NCBI GenBank assembly: GCA_033961575.1
Contig: CM066730.1
Coordinates: 138,411,523-138,475,522, forward strand
Length of the DNA: 64,000 bases
Origin: Aselliscus stoliczkanus
Taxonomy: Eukaryota; Chordata; Mammalia; Chiroptera; Hipposideridae
Reading direction: 5' to 3'
The notes under the pieces are model-generated. The model was not told the origin of the DNA, searched no databases, and was given only the letters and a program-made list of their open reading frames with translations. A program made the position numbers and the translations under genes. Shown here one piece after another: positions 56,401 to 64,000 of the stretch (position 1 is the stretch's first letter; each line of letters opens with the position of its first letter).

Positions 56401-56635
56401 TGTTTTGGCTGATGGGAACAATAATAACAGACACTAGAAAGACATAACAGAGTATGTTTTCTAAGGCTCATGATGTCAATACTCACCATTCGAGCCAACC
56501 AACCTGATTTATGGACCATTTTATAGCTATAGAGATCATCTCCCCCAAAGATTATAAGCTTTAGCTCTGAGACCTCTCATGTTCTAGAAATACAGTTTCT
56601 TTGGTCTGCATAGTGTTGGTTGGTACAGAGCTATA
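56401..56635. other. No feature recognised
   Basis: Unassigned. Confidence 0.5.
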
Positions 56636-56647
56636 AAAATATTTGGA

Positions 56648-57088
56648 GGGCCGGCCGAGTGGCGCGTTGGTTAAGAGCTAGCTTGGGGCGCCAGCGGCCC
56701 CAGTTCGGATTCCACATATGAGGGCCAGTGACACTGCCCTCTACAGCTAAGATGGTGAACAACAGCTCCACCTGGAGCTGGGCTGCTGTGAGTCCCCGGA
56801 CGGCTTAGCTGCAGCCCCTGTTGCAGTGGGCTGCCATAGGCTACAGTGAGTGGCCGGCAGCCAGTGGGAGTAGCTGGCAGCTGGTGTGAGATGCCAAGAG
56901 CCCCTGTGAGCAGCTGTCCAGAGGCTGGCGACTGATCTGCCTTACCAGAGAAGAGCGCAATGATGATACCAACATGGGCCAGTGAAGCAATGTCCTCCAC
57001 AACTAGACTGAAGAACAAAAGGACAACAACTTGGCTGTTCCCCACACCCAATTCCCCAATTAAAAAAAAAAAAAATCTTAAAGAAAAG
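56648..57088 (+). mobile_element. Composite 441-bp SINE (long form)
   Basis: Perfect 12-bp target duplication, aaaatatttgga, at 56636-56647 and 57089-57100, so the whole block moved as one unit. The first 95 bp or so is the same tRNA-derived head as the short family (gggccggccgagtggcgcgt; agttcggattc at the B-box position). Instead of an A tail there follow about 330 bp of new sequence. It begins tacagctaagatggtgaaca, contains GC-rich near-repeats (gtgagtggccggcagccagt, gggagtagctggcagctggt), and has a 3' part (cctccacaactagactgaag, aaaggacaacaacttggctg) that resembles VES-type bat SINE tails. An A-rich tail ends it. The minus-strand 126-codon frame is not supported. Confidence 0.9.
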
Positions 57089-57100
57089 AAAATATTTGGA

Positions 57101-57954
57101 TAAGTTACCTAACCTAAAAATTGTGAAAATTCACAAGAAAACCCAGATTTCTATCTTCTCTAGACAAGCTAGATGACCTGGACCTGGATCCCTATATGCA
57201 ATAGTCAGATATACTTAACTACCTCTGTATATTCTCATCACTCCCTATTGTCTCTTGCATCTGGCCAACTTTACTCATTTATGTTCCCACGACAGCCCAT
57301 TGAATATGGGACACCAGGATCCAAGCCCTCTGAACATCCTTTCCTCAGACTTGATATCGTAGCTTGGTGAATTTTTCCAGAGGATGGAGTCTTTGTCCTC
57401 TTCCCATTTTGCAGTAGTCCAAATCTCTCTCACAGAATGGGACTCCTAGAAAACCAAGCTCCCTGAGAAGGGTCTGACCAGCACTGAGTACCAGGGAACA
57501 GTTGACTCACATCTCTTGAGATCTTCTGAGATCTCCCATCAAAGCTTCTCTGGTTGGACCAGTCTCACCAGATCAGTGAGGACGTCTGTGTTGCTCTCCT
57601 ATGCTTCCTGGTGACAAGGAAGCCCAGGCTATCCCAGGACGTCTGTCTGTCCCAGAGCCCAAACTGGGCACTTGAGAAGCCTCTTGCCTGAAGTTATCTG
57701 GCTCTCTAGCTACTAGATCATGTTCTCTATATGCCTCCAGAAGTTTGGGGGTTTCTCTTCCACTACACAGGAAAGCTCACCTTATTCAGATGTGCCAAGA
57801 TCACAGCAACTCTCACTTAATTTGTATGATTGCTAACGTGACTCCCATCCAACCTCAGAGTGTATAGCTTCCAGGAGCTCCAAACTCAACAGCTTAGCAA
57901 TTCACCAGCTCCAGTAAACATCTCCTTTATGTCAGGTTCTATGCTGCTGATGAA
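57101..57954. other. No feature recognised
   Basis: Unassigned; only short frames. Confidence 0.5.
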
Positions 57955-58125
57955 TCCTCAATGTCAGATGATGCTAACCTTGTTTCTAGCACCAGTTAAT
58001 CTTATTTAGCCTTCATAATCTGCTCAGTATTTTGTGAGGTTGGTATTAAAATCCTCATTATACAGGTAGGAACATGGAGGCTAAGCAAGGTTACTATTTT
58101 GTCCAATGACAAGTCTAATTCCTAA
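57955..58125 (-). repeat. MIR fragment, minus strand
   Basis: gaggttggtattaaaatcct and acaggtaggaacatggaggc. Confidence 0.7.
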
Positions 58126-58139
58126 GCTCTGTGCTCTTC

Positions 58140-59100
58140 CTGTCTAGCAAGTATAAAAATTCAGATCTATATAATGGAGGAAGGAGCATGATGACTGCTC
58201 TGTGAGAGAGGAGGTAGTTCTAGTGAGGGAGAGATGATATCTGACTGAGAAGACCAGTAAGAATCCAGAGGAGTAGACTGGGGCAGAGCCTTGAGAAATG
58301 AGGTGGGCCTTTATGAGGGAAGAGAAGGTTACATATGGAGGCCACAGCAATACAAAGTCTAATGGGTGGGAAATCTTGAGAGATGTCATTTAATTTACCA
58401 GGCCTGGGACATCGTCACAGGAATGAAGAGACAGAAAGGGCCAGATTATGGGTATGCCTTGACTGTCACATGAAGGGGTTGGGACCAAGAGATACTGGGG
58501 AACCCTGGACAGAGTATAATAGTGACTAATAATAATCATTAGCCCCAAAGAGAAACACTGTGAAAATGGAAAAGACACCCCTTCCTCTTTGTTATTGAGT
58601 CCTCTTGCCATGAACAGGCTTCAGTGTGGGGGGCTGAAGGAGGCAGTCCTGTGTAGTAGAAAATTAATCAGTAGAAGACTGATTCCCACTGGAGCAAAAA
58701 GGGTTGAGCAATATTCATGGAGAAGGGGCCATTTGACCAGGGACATGAAGGATAAATGAAGTGTCAGCACTCAGAGATGAGGGCAAAGGGCATCTCAGGT
58801 GAAACCAACGTGAGCAAAGGCACAGAGGCAGGAATTTATCAGGATCACTTGGGGAACAAGTGCTCCTCCTGAAATGGAAGGTGCGTGAGGGGGTTGGGAG
58901 GTGAAGTGGGTATAAGCTAGGAATGGTGGATTTTTGATACATGTCAAGCTAAGAAGCCCTTATATAACCAAAAAGGGAGGCCTGGAAGGATTTTGAGTGA
59001 TATTGATATCTAGGACAATAGTCTGCAGGATGGATAGAGGAAAGGGAAGGAGAGGCTAGAGGCAGATGCCAAGTAGCAAGTCAACCCAACACTTCAGGGG
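58140..59100 (-). repeat. L2 LINE, minus strand, broken
   Basis: aggtagttctagtgagggag near 58211 and accaacgtgagcaaaggcac near 58805 are reverse L2 body. The middle (58390-58690) is weaker. Confidence 0.6.
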
Positions 59101-59219
59101 AAATATGATGAGCATGTGAACTAGGACAGTAGCGATGGGACCATAGTGCTCTTTCTGCCTCAGGCATCAGGAATATTGTAGACCGCTCATCAACAGGACA
59201 CACTCTTGTCATTATCGTT

Positions 59220-59300
59220 GTAGTTTCTCTTATTCTCCTCTTCCTCCTCTTTCTTCTTCCTCTCCTCTTTTTCTTCCTCTTTCCTCCTCTTCTATAATTA
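59220..59300. repeat. Polypyrimidine tract
   Basis: About 75 bp, nearly all C/T on the plus strand (cttcctcctctttcttcttc and similar). Confidence 0.93.
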
Positions 59301-59369
59301 TTTGCATCTCAAAAGTCCTTTCAGATTTTCTTTCACAATCATTTCCTCATTTGGGTGTTTTTTGAATTT

Positions 59370-59660
59370 TGAATTTTTTCAACTCTAACAATTAAAATTG
59401 GATTTCGCTGGAAGTAACTGAAACCCCCAATAACAGTAAACTTCTTCCCCTCTCCTGTCATGTAGGCAGCACAGGCCTTGTATGCATGCTCCCTAATTGT
59501 TAGACCCAGTCTCTTGCTGTCTTATTGCTCTGCCATTCTCAGCTCATGGCTTCCATCTCATGATCCAAGATGGCTGTTCCAGCTTTAATCATTAGATCTG
59601 TTTTTCAGGCAGGACAATGGGAGAAGAGGACACTTCCTGGAATTTGCACACACCACTTCT
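59370..59660. repeat. Unnamed ancient repeat, copy 3
   Basis: cttccatctcatgatccaag, atggctgttccagctttaat and aggcaggacaatgggagaag, in the same order as copies 1 and 2. Confidence 0.5.
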
Positions 59661-60334
59661 GTTTACTTCTAATTAATAGATCTTAGTCACATTGCCATAC
59701 TTAGGGGCTGGAAAGCCTGGAAAATAAAAAGTATTCTGGGCCACCATTTGCTAAAGCTGAGATCTACTAGTGTGGCAAAGAGGGAGCTACTCCTTGATGG
59801 CCCGTTCAGAGGCCCTTGCAGAGGAAGTTGAGTGCATCTCTGGTGAAGCCATGCCCCGGAAAACATTTTCTCACCACTGCCTAGGCAGGCCTGTGCTGGG
59901 TGCTCTGAGGGGCGTTTAGTGTTGAGTATGATATCCACCCTGCAGATGCCAACATGCTCACACACTAGAATCTCAGAGCTAGAAGAGATCTTGTGGACTG
60001 TTCAGTCCAGTCCTCTCTTCTATTTCATCTTAGATGAGTTGTCCTCAACTTCTGCTTGCACATCTCCAAAGCTGGAGGCTACCTCTGAGGCCTACTCCAT
60101 GAGTCACAATACTCATTTCTTATGCTGAATCATATTTGCTGCCTGGTGACTTCTATCCAACAACTGTGGCTCAGCTAGGGAACAGGTCTTGCTTATTCTT
60201 CACTCTACTAAAGAACCCTTTTGCTATATGAAGGCAGCTCTCACATCTGTATGGCCATCTGTGTATCCTCTGCTTTCCAACCAGTCTCCTCTGTTCTAGA
60301 TGGGGTGTGCCATCTGGTTAAGTTGACATGCTTG
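59661..60334. other. No feature recognised
   Basis: Unassigned; frames to 92 codons without recognised domain. Confidence 0.5.
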
Positions 60335-60540
60335 GGAGTTGTCAACCCCGGCTCTGACACTTACTAGCTGTGTCTTGAGCAACTGACACTTTCTGAGCAT
60401 TTATTTCTCCATTTGTTAAATGAGGTTGATGTTACCCACTTCATGAGGTTATTGTGAGGCTTAAATGAGCTAATGAATGCAAATCACAGAGCCTGCCACC
60501 AAATACAGCAGTTATTATCATTATTAGCATTTTATAATTA
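60335..60540 (+). repeat. MIR SINE, plus strand
   Basis: gacacttactagctgtgtct, aggttattgtgaggcttaaa and gcagttattatcattattag. Confidence 0.9.
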
Positions 60541-61504
60541 GTAATAATAAAAACCTCTCTGGCTCATCTTCCTTCTCAGATAAGTTATGATGCAGTGTTA
60601 AACAATAAAGGAGAAGAAACTTTTAACACTCTGGGGAGAAATTAGCATAAAAATACCACCTACAACTGTGACTGGGAGCCACATATTTTTCTCTTTTTAT
60701 CAGTTTCACTGGATTGCTGTTGCTGTCCATAGAATCGCCTCATGGGGTCTCTGGTTTGCTGTCTCCATTAGTAAACTGCCTCCTGGGAAGCTCCATCTGT
60801 TATAATGGGCATTGGCATTCCTTGGCTGATTTGTTGTTGTTGTTGTTTGTTATTAGCAGAAGCAGACAGAACACAAATACACAAGCATGTTGGAGATCTC
60901 AAAGACTGTCTGCACTGTAGAGGGAAAAGGAGTCAGGAAGCATGCGTCCTAATTTCCACCTTACCACCCACTGGCTTGGTGACGAAGGATATGTCACAGT
61001 GCCCCTCTGGGCTTCTGATTTTGGACAGCCTGCTCAGCCACAGCATCCTATGGCCAGAGAAAGGATGCGCAATGGCCTGAATTCCCCTGGAATCTCTTTC
61101 TTCCCACCTAGAGCTGGACCAGGTGGGACCAGCATCTGGGTGGAGGCTGTGTGCATGCCCAGGCAGCTTCGCATGGTCTGTGAGCCAAGCAGAGCTTGCC
61201 TGCTACCAGGGTGTGATTGTTCTTGTGATTTGGCAACACCCAGCAAACATGTCCCATCAGGGCTGAGCTAAAAATAGGTCTAGTGCTGTGGGGCCCAGGA
61301 AAATCAGCAGCCTAGCAAACATGAGGTTGGCCAACCAGGCAAAACCAAGGCTACCACCATTCCAGGGCCACCATAGCCAAGGAGAGAAGGTTTAGTTAAT
61401 TTCCCCATATGCATTCTCTTTCCCTACCCTCTTCCTATTCCCCACTCACATCAGGGCCAGTGCCTTCCTCTCCTCCACTTCTTGTAAACTTTTGCAGATG
61501 TACA
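60541..61504. other. No gene supported
   Basis: A (TTG)n-like run at 60830-60850. Overlapping frames at 60.8-61.27 kb (up to 109 codons) are not recognisable. Confidence 0.5.
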
Positions 61505-62080
61505 TGGTATACTGGAAAGAGATGGCATTCAGGTATCAGTGAACTAGGGTTCAAATCCTGGCTCTGGTGTTTTCTGGCTGTCTGACTATGAGCATGTGAT
61601 CCTTTTGTACGTCAATGGCCTTGGGGCTATAATGGTATTTGTTATACCTAATTCTCAGGATTATTATAAACACTAAAAGCAACATGTGGCTAGGGCAGTG
61701 GTTCAAGAAATTTATCAGGCATCTGAATCACTGAGTCAACCAAGACTGTTGGGCCTGTCCCCAAGTTCCTGATTCAGTGGGTCTGGGATACATTGCCTTC
61801 CTAAGCCAGGTGGTGCTTATGCTGCTGACTGGGGCATCACCATAGTGTTAGGGCTTCAGTGTGTGAGCCATGGAGTCAAACGATGAGGGTTTGAATCCTG
61901 CTCCTGCCACCTCTAGCAGAGTGATTTGGATGTGTTCCTAAGCCTTATCTGGAAAATGGGGGAATAATCACTCCTGCTTTATAGTGTCGATATGAAGATT
62001 AAGTGAGATAATTCACATGAAGCACTTAACACAGGGTCTGGCAAACAGCAAGCATTGAGTAAACATTAGCTATGATGAGT
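61505..62080 (+). repeat. MIR, MER5 and MIR in series
   Basis: MIR at 61505-61695 (gggttcaaatcctggctctg). MER5-like element at about 61697-61845 (cctgattcagtgggtctggg). MIR at 61846-62080 (gagggtttgaatcctgctcc, cttaacacagggtctggcaa). Confidence 0.85.
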
Positions 62081-62852
62081 GTCACTGAGTCTATATCGGG
62101 TTCAATACATGTTGGTTTTTCTCTCTTTTCCTGCAGTAGTTACTGTGGGCTCTGCTCAAATCTTTGTTTCCATGCTGTCTCTCCCCGCACCCCAAGAGTA
62201 TTTGTGTTCTGAGCCTCTCATCTCTGTGTGGAAAGGCAGGGAGGACTTGGGGCAGGAAAGAGCAAAGATTGAATGTCAAAGCTTAGAGATCACAGGAGAT
62301 CCTGAAGCACTCAGACAAAATGGGGGATCTAGCCTAGAGGGATGGAACTAAAAACAGATACAGGTGTCCTAACTTCCCAGCCAGGGCACTTTCCATGACA
62401 TCCTGATTTGTCCCTGGAGGCAGCCTGGCTGTCCTCAAATGCACTTTGGGAAAACCAGCTCCTTGGTCTGTGCGTGGCTGGGCATTTGGGCTGTTTCTTC
62501 TTTGATTGTTTATGATTGAAGATGACATGGCTGTAAACATCTAACATCTGAGTATAAATGATTATTTTCTTTTGGATTTTCTTTTTCCCTTAGGCAAATG
62601 TCCTCAGAGTGGAATTACTAGGTCAAAAAATACAGACAGTGATATAGCTATAAGGAAACTCGACCCATAGCAAAGTCTTCCAGAGGAAGGAACTCATTTC
62701 CCAGAAACCTTAAGATGGAGATGTTAGTGTTTGAAACAAGTTAGGAGTGGAAGGAGAGCCCAGAGCTGAATCTTCAAGTCTGCAATGGAGAGAAGGGAGT
62801 CTTTGACTAGGAGTGCAATGCCTGGAAACCTCGGGTAATTTCCCCAAGAAAT
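62081..62852. other. Mostly unassigned; small LINE-like scrap
   Basis: 62590-62640 (gtcctcagagtggaattact) resembles an L1 ORF2 end in reverse. Otherwise nothing recognised. Confidence 0.45.
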
Positions 62853-63005
62853 CGCATTTAGATGAGTGCTTCCTAAATATTACTGTGCATAGGATCTTGA
62901 TAATACGCAGAATCTGATTCAGGGGTGGGACCAGAATCTGCATTTCTAATGAACTCCAGGTGGTGCTGCATCTGCTTATCAATGGACCATACTTTTGAGT
63001 AGCAA
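62853..63005 (-). mobile_element. MER5-like hAT fragment
   Basis: ctgattcaggggtgggacca, gaatctgcatttctaatgaa and aactccaggtggtgctgcat. Confidence 0.82.
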
Positions 63006-63255
63006 GAGTTTAGGTTCCTCTGTCTTTGCTCATGCTATTCTTCTGCCTCACACATCACTCCCACCGTTTTTCAGATCCAAAGAATTCCCTAGATTGACCT
63101 CACCAGGGTTGGCAAGGTGCCCCTCTGCTCTGGTGCCCTGTATCTATGACTATCAGAACACTGACCATGCTGTAGTAAGTTGTATGTCTCTTTCTCTTCC
63201 TGAAGGCATGGACCAGTCTTATTCATCACTATATTCCCAGCATCTAGCATGATGC
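63006..63255 (+). repeat. L2 LINE 3' region, plus strand
   Basis: ctttgctcatgctattcttc, gaaggcatggaccagtctta and ccagcatctagcatgatgcc. Confidence 0.8.
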
Positions 63256-64000
63256 CTATCATGGTTTGGGCCTAATTATTATCACTGGGTCATGGGTGGG
63301 TGGAGGGATAGATCGCTGGGTGGATATATTAATAAATGACTGTGAGGAGAGGGGAATAGGAAGTAATGGGTTAGGAAAAGCATGGAACAATCAGATTTGG
63401 TCTCATGATCATTGCTGTCTACTTGGGGACATCTGAACCACACTCACTACTGAAAACCCCGAGTCAGTGACCCACTTCTGATCCTTGCCAACTCTTTCTA
63501 CACCCCCAACAGTGCAGACCCTGAACCAAGAATGAACTCAGATAAATGAATAAGATCCAGGAAGCTTAGAGGTCCCTCACAGGGTGGCTCTAATAAATAC
63601 CAGAAAACAAAAAGCAGGTGTTGGCAATCTATCTCCTGCCAAAAGAGTTATTTACACAAGTTTCCAAAGCAATCCCCTTCATCGCTTTTACATGGCTATT
63701 ACACAGTCCTCTGTAGGGAAAGGTCTGGCGTTGGTTAGCTCAGTGGATTAGAGAGTGAGTCCCTCCAAGCCAAGGACAGCTGGACCCTTTTCCCCTCCTC
63801 CGCTCCAAAGCTGCAGGCAAGCTGCCCAGTACTGGCCAGGGTTGCCCATGGTTCTGACAGGGCCCAGTGATTAGCGAATGAGCACAGGTCAGTGTGATTC
63901 CATCCCTCCTACTAAAACATGAAAGATAGTGCCATGAAGGAGAATAAACTTGAGCTTTGATATCAGACAACCCTAGGAACCAAACATGGATACCTCGTTC
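63256..64000. other. No feature recognised
   Basis: A short A-box-like motif ggttagctcagtggattaga at about 63733-63752 is not followed by a B box at the right distance, so no tRNA or SINE is called. Confidence 0.5.

Noticed and set aside
56671..57051. Minus-strand 126-codon frame in the composite SINE
   Set aside because: It lies entirely inside a pol III-type mobile element; no evidence of coding.
63725..63760. Possible tRNA or SINE start (ggttagctcagtgg)
   Set aside because: No B box or cloverleaf follows within the expected distance.

Overview
The window looks like gene-free mammalian nuclear DNA, most likely from a bat. The lineage call rests on interspersed repeats: a VES-like tRNA-derived SINE at 53.1 kb; a second tRNA-derived SINE family in seven short copies plus one long form; LINE-1 (L1) 3' ends of a type I associate with bats; and an 80-bp mariner-type MITE. 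The rest is the ordinary eutherian background of MIR, L2, MER5-like hAT fragments, MaLR and ERV-type LTRs and microsatellites. I find no exon chain, tRNA, rRNA or host gene that I can support. The long open frames are either L1 coding remnants or chance frames.

Layout. 0-5 kb: L2 and an old L1 ORF2 piece, a solo LTR, and a MIR split by MER5A. 5-20 kb: one L1 tail nested in an older repeat, MIRs, large GATA and CTATAT arrays, L2 and SINEs. 20.3-20.8 kb: the only CpG-dense segment, the best candidate for a promoter or regulatory element, with an L1 tail inserted at its downstream edge. 20.8-23.6 kb: two young L1 3' ends on the minus strand, the second splitting an old DNA transposon. 23.6-42 kb: mostly MIR and L2, a MaLR LTR at 27.4 kb, and compound microsatellites at 33.0 kb. 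42.06-46.11 kb: an L1 with 5'UTR, ORF1, the two ends of ORF2 and a 3'UTR, but missing most of ORF2. 47.0 kb: the mariner MITE. 47.6-51.1 kb: an old L1 ORF2 with a young L1 tail inserted in it, followed by a second copy of the same L1 5'UTR. 52-57 kb: L1 fragments, the VES-like SINE and a 441-bp composite SINE. 57-64 kb: MIR, L2, MER5 and unassigned sequence.

No genes act together here. What can be read is insertion history: L2, MIR and MER5 are oldest; L1 copies and tRNA SINEs landed on them later, several with clear target-site duplications (TSDs). The items most worth a second look are the long antisense open frame shared by two L1 5'UTR copies, the composite SINE, the internally deleted L1 whose ORF2 junction is in frame, the MITE hairpin and the CpG-dense segment. 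Repeat family names come from recognition by eye, not from a database search, and most repeat borders are approximate.
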